Shown one piece after another: positions 1 through 5,941 of a stretch of DNA of 10,813 nt. A program made the position numbers and the translations under genes. Within the stretch, counting starts at the first letter, position 1. Each line of letters starts with the position of its first letter. Below the pieces are notes generated by a model. That model saw nothing but the letters and a program-made list of their open reading frames with translations, searched no databases and was not told the origin of the DNA. The stretch is taken from positions 1 through 10,813 of the forward strand of contig QIAR01000249.1 of NCBI GenBank assembly GCA_003225595.1. The letters are read 5' to 3'. This stretch comes from Acidobacteriota bacterium. GTDB lineage: Bacteria > Acidobacteriota > Terriglobia > Terriglobales > Acidobacteriaceae.

Positions 1-220
1 TGAAGGCGATGACGTCATGGCGCACCTCGGCTTCGATCTGGTGAATGCGGTCGACCTTGAAATCGGCACGCTCACGGATCGCCCGGGCAGCCGCCTTCGG
101 CACCAATCCGGCTTTCGCCAGAGTTTCGGTCGCGGCGACTTCCACCGCGAGCCAGGTACGGAACCGGTTTTCATCGCTCCAGATGCGTCCCATCTCCGGG
201 CGCGTGTAGCGTGGGATCAA
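1..220 (-). CDS. purB: Adenylosuccinate lyase, N-terminal part (cut by window edge)
   Basis: Adenylosuccinate lyase acts twice in purine synthesis: it splits SAICAR to AICAR and adenylosuccinate to AMP, releasing fumarate, in the cytosol. The 73 visible codons read MIPRYTRPEMGRIWSDEN at the start, the usual family N-terminus with the Arg-Tyr pair that contacts the substrate phosphate. They end in EVRHDVIAF, where His68 falls at the same number as the catalytic His68 of the Bacillus subtilis enzyme. The start is a TTG at 218-220: the frame is stopped upstream by TAA, and no ATG or GTG lies between that stop and the conserved IPRYTRPEM block. A GGAG sits 11 bases upstream. The gene runs off the left edge, so most of the enzyme is not seen. 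It is divergent from the MarR-type gene, with about 204 bases between them. Family identity is very sure; the start codon is fairly sure. Confidence 0.93.
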   Translation of the reverse strand, partial: MIPRYTRPEMGRIWSDENRFRTWLAVEVAATETLAKAGLVPKAAARAIRERADFKVDRIHQIEAEVRHDVIAF

Positions 221-377
221 GGGGAATTTTTCTCCGATCTCTGTGAAATGTGGGACTAGGGATTCTAAAGGAGGTTAGCTCGCGTTGCCAGTCATCTGTC
301 TCGGAAGCCCATTGGGCGATGGAAATTCGAAGCGGCGGCAGCGGACGGAATTGCCGCCAGAGGCGCATATGTCCTTA

Positions 378-417
378 TACGATACAAATGTGAATTCTAT
401 TCTTGATACCGTACAAT
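378..417 (+). promoter_or_regulatory. Pseudo-palindrome and weak -10 box in front of marR
   Basis: Arms TACGATACAA (378-387) and TTGATACCGTA (403-413) are imperfect inverted copies, with one substitution and one inserted base. The dyad is centred within one base of GAATTC (392-397). GATAC also recurs as a direct repeat 24 bases apart. A -10-like TACAAT lies at 412-417, only seven bases before the ATG at 425, with no good -35 element. MarR proteins usually bind such dyads and repress their own and divergent genes, so an autoregulatory operator is plausible. That role is inference. Confidence 0.35.
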
Positions 418-424
418 TTGCCGC

Positions 425-883
425 ATGAAAAAGTCACTCACGCTGGCTGACTATGAGGCACTGGCGGAACTGCGGTATCAGATCCGCCGTTTCCTGCACT
501 TCAGCGAGCAGGCATCACGAGCCGCCGGGCTGGAACCGCGCCAACATCAACTACTGCTGGCACCGAAAGATACGCGTCCGCGGATCGGGGAATTAGCGGA
601 GCGGCTGCAGATCCAGCACCACAGCACGGTCGAGCTGGTGAACCGGCTGGCGAATGGCGGTTATGTGCGGCGTGAGCGCGGAGGAGAGGACCACCGGGAG
701 GTATTGATCTCCCTCACGCCTAAAGGAGAAAAGGTGCTCAGGGAGCTATCCCTGCATCATAAGTCCGAGCTGCGCAACGCGGGGCCGATGTTGGTGGCGG
801 CGCTCACGCGCGCCATGCAGGCAAGCGGAAACTACGGGGGAAAGCCCGACACGCCAGCCGGGAAGAAGAGGAGAGCAGAGTAG
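425..883 (+). CDS. MarR-family winged-helix transcriptional regulator
   Basis: The product is a 152-residue cytosolic DNA-binding regulator, probably a dimer, within the usual MarR length of 140-160. Residues about 10-45 form the first helices, and residues 53-85 (IGELAERL to VELVNRLANGGYVRR) carry the helix-turn-helix and recognition helix. The wing follows at about 86-103, with RGGEDHREVLISLTPKG matching the conserved D-x-R-x-x-x-x-x-LT-x-x-G pattern. A long dimerisation helix follows at about 104-130, then a basic polar tail ending GKKRRAE. Relatives as I recall them have several more residues (of the type IKGLPEG) where this protein has LLAPKDTRP, so a short in-frame deletion before the DNA-binding helices is possible. 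No Shine-Dalgarno is visible before the ATG, and transcription from the TACAAT box would give a near-leaderless message. It is divergent from purB and convergent with the protease gene (63-base gap). The ligand and target genes cannot be read from sequence. Confidence 0.9.
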   Translation: MKKSLTLADYEALAELRYQIRRFLHFSEQASRAAGLEPRQHQLLLAPKDTRPRIGELAERLQIQHHSTVELVNRLANGGYVRRERGGEDHREVLISLTPKGEKVLRELSLHHKSELRNAGPMLVAALTRAMQASGNYGGKPDTPAGKKRRAE

Positions 884-946
884 GTACAGGTTGGGTGGGC
901 AGGACAGGCAAAAAAGCGCGCACGGCTCAACTCCCGCTAACAAAAG

Positions 947-1972
947 CTAGTTCTGACTGCCGTCTATGGTTTGATGTCCAGCCGCGCTAGCGACACCTGC
1001 TGGCGTAGCGGGGTGCTCTGCGGGGCGGCCCTTTTTCTGCGCGGCCGCGATCAAAGGTCGAAGCGCATCTGCCGAGACGCCGAGGGTCCCGCCGGAGAAG
1101 CCATCGAGATACGCCGAGTTGATTCCGATCACTTCACCGCGAGCATTAAACACGGGACCACCGCTGCCGCCGTGCGCGGTGGGCGCGTCGTAAACCAGTT
1201 TGTCGCCGACAACGTCGCCGAGATGCCCGTAGGTGGCTGAAGGACGAATCAGCGAGAGCGCAGCGAGTTCATTGGCGGCGGCAACGTCATCGTGCCGATA
1301 AGCCAAGCGCTCGTAGACCGACGGGGGCGCCTTCGCGATCATTCCAGCGATTCCCATGGGATAACCAATTACGGTCACGAGATCTCCTGGAGGCACAGGC
1401 CCATTCGCCAGAGGAAGCGGCGCGAGTTGGTGGATTGCGGGCGAGGACTCTATGCGCAGAATCGCGAGATCGCCCTTGGCGGAAACCACTGTAGGCGTAA
1501 TGACCACCGATGCGGGCAAGCCGGGAAAAAACGCCAGCAATTGTTCGAGTTTGGGAGTTGCTCCGCGACGGATCAGAGCATCGGCTTCAGGATCGCCATA
1601 CCATGGCTCCGCGACATGACGATTCGTAGCTAAGAACCCATCAGCCACGACGAATCCGGTGGCGGAAATGCGGGCGCGAAGCGAAGCCTGGTGAGTGGGG
1701 AATCCGACCTGATAGACACCGTGGATGTAGCAGATGGAATTGCGATACCGGTTCAGCACCATGGCAGGCATTCCCTGCTCCTGTCTCATTTGCTGAACCT
1801 CTTGCGTGAGTTGCTGGACCTGACCTTGCAAACCGTTGCTCGATGGGGGCGAGTAATAATGCAGGATCAAGCCAGTGCCTACGAGCAGGACGACTGCAAG
1901 CACAGATTCGAGAAGCCATGCCCATTCGGTTGCCGCGCGCTCAGTTTCAGGCTGTGGATCTTGTTCGGGCAT
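947..1972 (-). CDS. Membrane-anchored trypsin-like (HtrA-type) serine protease without PDZ domain
   Basis: The product is 341 residues from the ATG at 1970-1972. A GTG at 2011 in the same frame would add 13 residues. Neither start has a clear Shine-Dalgarno, and I prefer the ATG. Residues about 19-39 form one hydrophobic segment (LLESVLAVVLLVGTGLIL), preceded by an acidic N-terminus, so the anchor is a single membrane span. Residues about 47-67 are rich in Gln/Glu with heptad-like spacing and look like a short coiled coil. The catalytic domain has a complete triad: His119 in LATNRHVA, Asp168 in AKGDLAILRI and Ser270 in HGGSGGPVF. GEVIGINSAY follows, as in HtrA/DegP proteases. No PDZ domain follows; the last 35 residues are a low-complexity Ala/Pro/Gly tail. 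It probably faces the periplasm and cleaves misfolded or regulatory proteins. The substrate is unknown. It lies downstream of clpC but behind a strong terminator, so it is probably transcribed separately. Confidence 0.85.
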   Translation of the reverse strand: MPEQDPQPETERAATEWAWLLESVLAVVLLVGTGLILHYYSPPSSNGLQGQVQQLTQEVQQMRQEQGMPAMVLNRYRNSICYIHGVYQVGFPTHQASLRARISATGFVVADGFLATNRHVAEPWYGDPEADALIRRGATPKLEQLLAFFPGLPASVVITPTVVSAKGDLAILRIESSPAIHQLAPLPLANGPVPPGDLVTVIGYPMGIAGMIAKAPPSVYERLAYRHDDVAAANELAALSLIRPSATYGHLGDVVGDKLVYDAPTAHGGSGGPVFNARGEVIGINSAYLDGFSGGTLGVSADALRPLIAAAQKKGRPAEHPATPAGVASAAGHQTIDGSQN

Positions 1973-2119
1973 GGATAAGGTCGTCAGCACCGCCGGTGCA
2001 TTGGGGGACACCTATTTTGCCCGGCAAAGCGGATTGTGCACGCTATGTTGCCACTTGGGGCGAAGGTTTCAAACGGTACGGAAGGAGAGGTACGGACGGG
2101 TGGATAGCCTCAGCGGCCC

Positions 2120-2145
2120 AGAGACGCAGCAAGCTGCGTCTCTAC
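2120..2145. repeat. REP-like perfect palindrome (GAGACGCAGC type)
   Basis: AGAGACGCAGC (2120-2130) and GCTGCGTCTCT (2133-2143) are perfect inverted copies of 11 bases separated by AA. GTAGAGAGGTAGC at 2162-2174 matches 11 of 13 bases of the fuller arm GTAGAGACGCAGC, so a second decayed copy probably follows. GTAGAGA at 2162-2168 could also pair with TCTCTAC at 2139-2145. Similar GTAGAGACG...CGTCTCTAC palindromes are known as dispersed intergenic repeats in other bacteria. The element lies between clpC and the protease gene. It lacks a T-tract on either side, so it is not a typical intrinsic terminator. Confidence 0.7.
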
Positions 2146-2204
2146 CGCGGCGTATGTTGCTGTAGAGAGGTAGCTTTGCACAGACCTTTCGTTCTAAAGA
2201 GGGC

Positions 2205-2241
2205 GATAACAAAACAAAGCCGCCAGCAAAAGCTGACGGCT
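2205..2241 (-). terminator. Rho-independent terminator of clpC
   Basis: On the minus strand, AGCCGTCAGC and GCTGGCGGCT form a 10-base-pair stem (one G-T wobble) closed by a TTTT loop. It is followed directly by the T-rich stretch TTGTTTTGTTA. It begins 19 bases after the clpC stop codon, so it should end the clpC message and isolate the downstream protease gene. The upstream arm is made of units of the heptamer repeat at 2232-2262. Confidence 0.78.
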
Positions 2242-2262
2242 GATAGCTGACAGCTGCGAGCT
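2232..2262. repeat. Degenerate heptamer tandem repeat (GCTGAYR), locus A
   Basis: The plus strand reads GCTGACG, GCTGATA, GCTGACA, GCTGCGA and then GCT, which is four heptamer units and a partial one in perfect 7-base register. The last unit overlaps the TAG stop codon of clpC (2261-2263). The same heptamer recurs on the other strand at 7267-7287. Intergenic heptameric repeats of this kind are known in other bacteria; I cannot count copies elsewhere in this genome. Confidence 0.7.
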
Positions 2263-4705
2263 AGTTTTCGTAGAGGAGCACGCCCTCGGTTTCCTTCGAG
2301 TCCACTGGACGGTAGTACAACTTGTCGCCTTCGAGGAAGACCTCGATGAAGGCGGGCCGCGTGGTAATCGTGCCCTGTATCAGCGCCTCGGATAGCGGAT
2401 CTTCAATGTATTTCTGTAACGCTCTGCGCAGCGGACGCGCACCATAGCTGCGATCTCCAAGAGTCTGGTTGAGGATCCACCTTTTAGCCTCGTCCGTGAC
2501 GGTCACTGTGATCGACTTCTGCGCCAGGTTTTGGTTCAACTGGCTGACCATGAGCTCGAGAATCTGAATGAGATCGTTCTCGCTGAGCGCATTGAAAATG
2601 ATCACTTCGTCAAGGCGGTTCAGGAACTCGGGGTTGAAGGTGCGCTTGACTTCGTTTCTTACCAAGTCTTCGACCTTATCGGAGATCATGTCTTCCTTGG
2701 TCGACTGGAAGCCCAGGCCTTCGCGCTTCTGCAAGTGCCGCGCACCGATATTCGACGTCATGATGATGACGGTGTTCTTGAAGTCCACCGTGTTGCCCAA
2801 CCCGTCGGTGAGGTGGCCGTCTTCAAAGACTTGTAACAGGATGTTGAAGACGTCCGGGTGCGCCTTTTCGATTTCGTCCAGCAGCACGACCGAGTAGGGC
2901 GCGCGCTTCACACGCTCGGTGAGCTGACCACCCTCTTCATAGCCCACGTATCCTGGGGGCGAACCGATCAACTTCGAAACCGAGTGCTTTTCCATAAACT
3001 CGGACATATCGAAGCGGACCAGCGCCTTGTCGGTGCCGAACATAAACTGCGCGAGCGTGCGGGCAACTTCCGTCTTGCCCACGCCAGTCGGGCCGAGGAA
3101 TAAGAAGGAGCCAATGGGCCGGTTCGGGTTCTTGAGGCCGGCGCGGGACCGACGGATGGCGCGAGCCAGGGCGCTGATCGCCTTCTCCTGCGAGATAACC
3201 CGTTTGTGCAGCTCCTCTTCAATGCGCAGTAGTTTCTGCGACTCTTCTTCCTTGATGGAGGTAATGGGCACGCCCGTCCAGCGTGAGACCACGTCCTCAA
3301 TGTCCTCGCGCCCGACTACCCCGCTGGAGGATTCATCAAGGTGATATTTCTCGCGAAGAGCGCGCAGGTTCTCGCGCTCTTTGCGTTCTTCGTCCGAGTA
3401 GAAGCGCGCCTTTTCGAACTCGTGGTTCGCGATGGCGTTCTCCATTCGATGGACGATGAACTTGATGCGCTTCTGCACTTCAGTGATCTCCTCGGGCAGG
3501 GATGTCTGGCGCAGCTTTACGCGCGCGCCCGCCTCGTCAATGAGGTCAATCGCTTTATCCGGCAGGAAGCGGTCTGGAATGTAACGGTTCGAGTGTGCCA
3601 CGGCGAAGTTGATGGCGTCATCGGTATAGCTGACGGCGTGGAACTTCTCGTAACGATCTTTGATACCGAACAGAATCTTGGTGGCATCAACTTCGGTTGG
3701 CGGTGGAACTTTCACTGCCTGGAAGCGGCGCTCGAGTGAGCGATCTTTCTCGATAGACTTGCGATATTCGCCGGGAGTGGTGGCTCCGATGCACTGAATT
3801 TCGCCGCGGGAGAGTGCGGGCTTCAGGATATTAGCGGCATCGAGCGAGCCTTCGGCCGAGCCGGCGCCGACTAGCGTGTGCAGCTCATCAATAAAAATGA
3901 TGGCGTTCTGCGACTCCATCAGTTCCTTCATGATGGTTTTCAGGCGTTCTTCGAACTGGCCGCGATACTTGGTTCCGGCAACGATCAGCGAAAGATCAAG
4001 CGCCAGGATGCGTTTATCGGCCAGGAACGACGGCACTTCGCCATCAGCGATGCGCTGCGCCAGGCCTTCGACGATGGCTGTTTTGCCTACACCGGGCTCG
4101 CCGATCAGCACGGGATTATTCTTGGTGCGACGGCAGAGGATCTGGACGACCCGTTCCAACTCGCCCTCACGGCCCACCAGTGGGTCGAGCTGGGTATCCA
4201 TCGCAGCCTGGGTCAGGTCGCGGGAAAACTCACTGAGCAGGGAGGATTCGCGCTGGCGTTGCGGCTGCGCCTTCTCCTGACTGGAGCGGGCCAATTCTTC
4301 GCGGATGGTCGAAAGGCGGAGACCCCGCTCGTGCAGAATTTCCGCGGCAAAACACTTTTCTTCCCGCAGCAATCCCAGCAACAGATGTTCGGTTCCAATG
4401 TGCTTGTGGGATAGCCGCTCCGCTTCTTCTGCGGCATAAGCGAGCACTCGCTTGCATTCGTTGCTGAGGGGAAGGTCAACCGAGGTTGAAACCTTCTCGC
4501 GTATGGTGGTGTGACCTTCGATCTGCTTGCGGATGGACTCGACTGACGCATGAGAGCGCAGGAAACGATTGGTCAGGGCTTTGTCTTCGCGCAGAAGCCC
4601 CAGCAGCAGGTGCTCCGTTTCAATGTAGGGAGAGCCGAACTGGCTGGCCTCATAACGCGCAAAGAAGATGACGCGCCTGGCTTTCTCCGTATAGCGTTCA
4701 AACAT
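2261..4705 (-). CDS. clpC: ATP-dependent Clp protease ATP-binding subunit ClpC
   Basis: ClpC is a cytosolic hexameric AAA+ unfoldase that threads substrates into the ClpP peptidase. The product has 814 residues, the normal ClpC length. Two Clp-N repeats come first (about 3-60 and 78-140, each with an ETEHLLLGLL-like core). The first ATPase module has Walker A GEPGVGKT (202-209), Walker B IIFIDE (269-274) and the LVGAG loop. A middle region at about 417-452 contains a UVR motif (EFEKARFYSDEERKERENL), which separates ClpC from ClpB and ClpA. The second module has Walker A GPTGVGKT (538-545), Walker B VVLLDE (606-611) and sensor-2 GARPLRR (755-761). LGF at 664-666 fits the ClpP-docking loop. The start is the ATG before FERYTEKARR, with a purine-rich AGGGGAAGGG at 4710-4719; an in-frame ATG 60 bases upstream would add residues unlike the family. 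No ctsR or mcsA/B genes lie beside it. Confidence 0.97.
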   Translation of the reverse strand: MFERYTEKARRVIFFARYEASQFGSPYIETEHLLLGLLREDKALTNRFLRSHASVESIRKQIEGHTTIREKVSTSVDLPLSNECKRVLAYAAEEAERLSHKHIGTEHLLLGLLREEKCFAAEILHERGLRLSTIREELARSSQEKAQPQRQRESSLLSEFSRDLTQAAMDTQLDPLVGREGELERVVQILCRRTKNNPVLIGEPGVGKTAIVEGLAQRIADGEVPSFLADKRILALDLSLIVAGTKYRGQFEERLKTIMKELMESQNAIIFIDELHTLVGAGSAEGSLDAANILKPALSRGEIQCIGATTPGEYRKSIEKDRSLERRFQAVKVPPPTEVDATKILFGIKDRYEKFHAVSYTDDAINFAVAHSNRYIPDRFLPDKAIDLIDEAGARVKLRQTSLPEEITEVQKRIKFIVHRMENAIANHEFEKARFYSDEERKERENLRALREKYHLDESSSGVVGREDIEDVVSRWTGVPITSIKEEESQKLLRIEEELHKRVISQEKAISALARAIRRSRAGLKNPNRPIGSFLFLGPTGVGKTEVARTLAQFMFGTDKALVRFDMSEFMEKHSVSKLIGSPPGYVGYEEGGQLTERVKRAPYSVVLLDEIEKAHPDVFNILLQVFEDGHLTDGLGNTVDFKNTVIIMTSNIGARHLQKREGLGFQSTKEDMISDKVEDLVRNEVKRTFNPEFLNRLDEVIIFNALSENDLIQILELMVSQLNQNLAQKSITVTVTDEAKRWILNQTLGDRSYGARPLRRALQKYIEDPLSEALIQGTITTRPAFIEVFLEGDKLYYRPVDSKETEGVLLYEN

Positions 4706-4788
4706 ATTGCCCTTCCCCTGAGCTCTCGGGGAGAAGTAGGCCAGAGAGCCAGACCACCCTTCCACGGGAACCCTTCGTCCCCAATACC

Positions 4789-4817
4789 ATTATGCAATCA
4801 AGGTACCAACAGACCAA
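4789..4817 (-). promoter_or_regulatory. Possible sigma-70-type promoter for clpC
   Basis: On the minus strand a -10-like CATAAT (4789-4794, five of six consensus bases) lies 17 bases after TTGGTC (4812-4817), a weak -35 element with only three matching bases. It would give a leader of roughly 75-80 bases before the clpC ATG. No CIRCE-type inverted repeat and no clear CtsR-like heptad operator is visible in 4706-4987. Confidence 0.28.
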
Positions 4818-4872
4818 CTATTAAATCGTGGCAACAGCCTGGTTCTGTTACTTATGGCACCCCAATTCTATC

Positions 4873-4924
4873 TGCAACCTGCTTTCTGTATGCAACCATC
4901 TGCAACACTGCAAGAGGTTGCAAC
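4873..4924. repeat. Cluster of four TGCAAC boxes upstream of clpC
   Basis: TGCAAC occurs at 4873-4878, 4891-4896, 4901-4906 and 4919-4924, with start-to-start distances of 18, 10 and 18. The last copy lies inside the palindrome GTTGCAAC. A near copy, TGCAAG, is at 4909-4914. The cluster lies between the lolD stop and the clpC start, about 170-220 bases ahead of the clpC ATG. Regularly spaced identical boxes suggest binding sites for a regulator, but no matching known operator was recognised. Confidence 0.35.
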
Positions 4925-4987
4925 TCGTCCTCCAATCTTACCGACTCTTGCCGACCTGTCTGGCTATCCACTTTAACCCGTACTCGC

Positions 4988-5701
4988 CTATGCGAGAAGC
5001 GACTCCGGCGATACCTCCTCGGCGCGACCTTGATGCAGCCGCAACACGCGGTGGCAGCGGCGGGCAAACGCAAGATTGTGGGTGGCAATGAGAGAGGTAA
5101 GCTGATAGTCGCGATGTAGCCTGGCAATCAATTCGAAAACCGACTCGGCTGTGCGGCCGTCGAGATCACCAGTGGGCTCATCCGCCAACAAAAGTTTGGG
5201 TCGAGTGATGAGCGCACGGGCCAGAGCGACTCGCTGCTGCTCTCCACCGGAAAGTTCTCCGGAACGGTGATGGGCGCGCTGCTCCAATCCGACCTCGCCA
5301 AGCCAATGCGAAGCTTCTCCCTCCACTTGCTGCCAGGCCGCTCCCCGCATTAGAAGCGGCATGGCGACGTTTTCCAGCGCCGTGAATTCCGGCAGCAGAT
5401 AATGAAACTGCCACACGAAACCGATCTGCCGATTGCGAAACTCGGCGGCCTGATCGTCCGGGAGCGAGTTCACTTGTAGTCGGGCGCAGTATACGTCACC
5501 CTCGGAAGCGCTATCAAGAGCACCGACGATGTGTAACAGGGTGCTCTTTCCAGCGCCCGATTCTCCCACAATGGCCAGCATCTCCCCTTTGCGCACCTGA
5601 AACGACAGGTTTTCAAAGAGCACGAGGTCTGATTCACCGGAGCGAAAGACCTTTTTCAAACTCTCGACCCGCAACATCGGGTCTCGACTTATTGGATGCA
5701 A
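4988..5701 (-). CDS. lolD: ABC transporter ATPase, LolD type
   Basis: This is the ATP-hydrolysing subunit of a lipoprotein-releasing (LolCDE-type) ABC exporter, on the cytosolic face of the inner membrane. The 237 residues match the family length. Motifs in order are Walker A GESGAGKS (46-53), Q-loop FVWQFHYLLPEFTALENV with Gln98, signature LSGGEQQR (150-157), Walker B LLLADEPTGDLD (170-181) and H-loop His208 in IATHNL. FQFHxLLPEFTALENV is typical of LolD rather than general MacB or FtsE ATPases. The start is a TTG at 5699-5701, supported by GAAGGAG (5709-5715) seven bases upstream. An ATG eight codons further in has no comparable ribosome site. The permease gene lies 240 bases upstream on the same strand, and the two surely work together. 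A hairpin at 5744-5781 lies in the leader. A MacB-like role in secretion cannot be wholly excluded. Confidence 0.92.
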   Translation of the reverse strand: MHPISRDPMLRVESLKKVFRSGESDLVLFENLSFQVRKGEMLAIVGESGAGKSTLLHIVGALDSASEGDVYCARLQVNSLPDDQAAEFRNRQIGFVWQFHYLLPEFTALENVAMPLLMRGAAWQQVEGEASHWLGEVGLEQRAHHRSGELSGGEQQRVALARALITRPKLLLADEPTGDLDGRTAESVFELIARLHRDYQLTSLIATHNLAFARRCHRVLRLHQGRAEEVSPESLLA

Positions 5702-5743
5702 ACCGCTGCTCCTTCGTCACATTTTGCGGTCCAGACACACAGC

Positions 5744-5781
5744 AGGCAACCTTTTCGGGCCTGAAATCGTGCAGGTTGCCT
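5744..5781. repeat. Inverted repeat in the lolD leader
   Basis: AGGCAACCT (5744-5752) and AGGTTGCCT (5773-5781) are perfect 9-base inverted copies around a 20-base loop. It lies 43-80 bases upstream of the lolD start and has no T-tract, so an intrinsic terminator is unlikely. It could be a leader hairpin or a protein-binding dyad. The arm core GCAACC resembles the TGCAAC boxes downstream of lolD. Confidence 0.45.
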
Positions 5782-5941
5782 TCCCCATTAGAACACGACA
5801 CACGCCCAGCGGTTCCACCCTCCCGATTCCGGTAGTAATCTGCGAAAAACTGTATACCTGATATGCCTCATGCGAACATGACATAAGTCACCGACGTGGG
5901 TTTCTTAAGAGCTACAACCTGGGTCAAGAAGTTTGCCTCGC

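Noticed and set aside
2042..2072. Possible promoter for the protease: TTGAAA and CATAGC on the minus strand
   Set aside because: The spacing of 19 bases is too long and the -10 match is poor, so it is not listed as a feature.
1843..2250. 135-codon plus-strand frame running through the protease start and the repeat region
   Set aside because: It crosses the REP-like palindrome and the clpC terminator and shows no protein-like conservation pattern.
3878..4414. 178-codon open frame on the plus strand
   Set aside because: It lies fully antisense to clpC, whose protein is conserved throughout. The frame has no recognisable motif and is a typical high-GC shadow.
4706..4987. Search for CIRCE, CtsR-type operator, tRNA or small gene in the clpC upstream gap
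   Set aside because: None is present; only a weak promoter candidate and the TGCAAC cluster can be supported.
4983..4996. Five-base-pair hairpin CTCGC/GCGAG over the lolD stop codon
   Set aside because: The stem is too short and lacks a T-tract, so it is not supportable as a terminator.
4550..5119. 189-codon open frame on the plus strand
   Set aside because: It overlaps the clpC start, the intergenic gap and the lolD end, with no domain and no ribosome site. It is opposite two certain genes.
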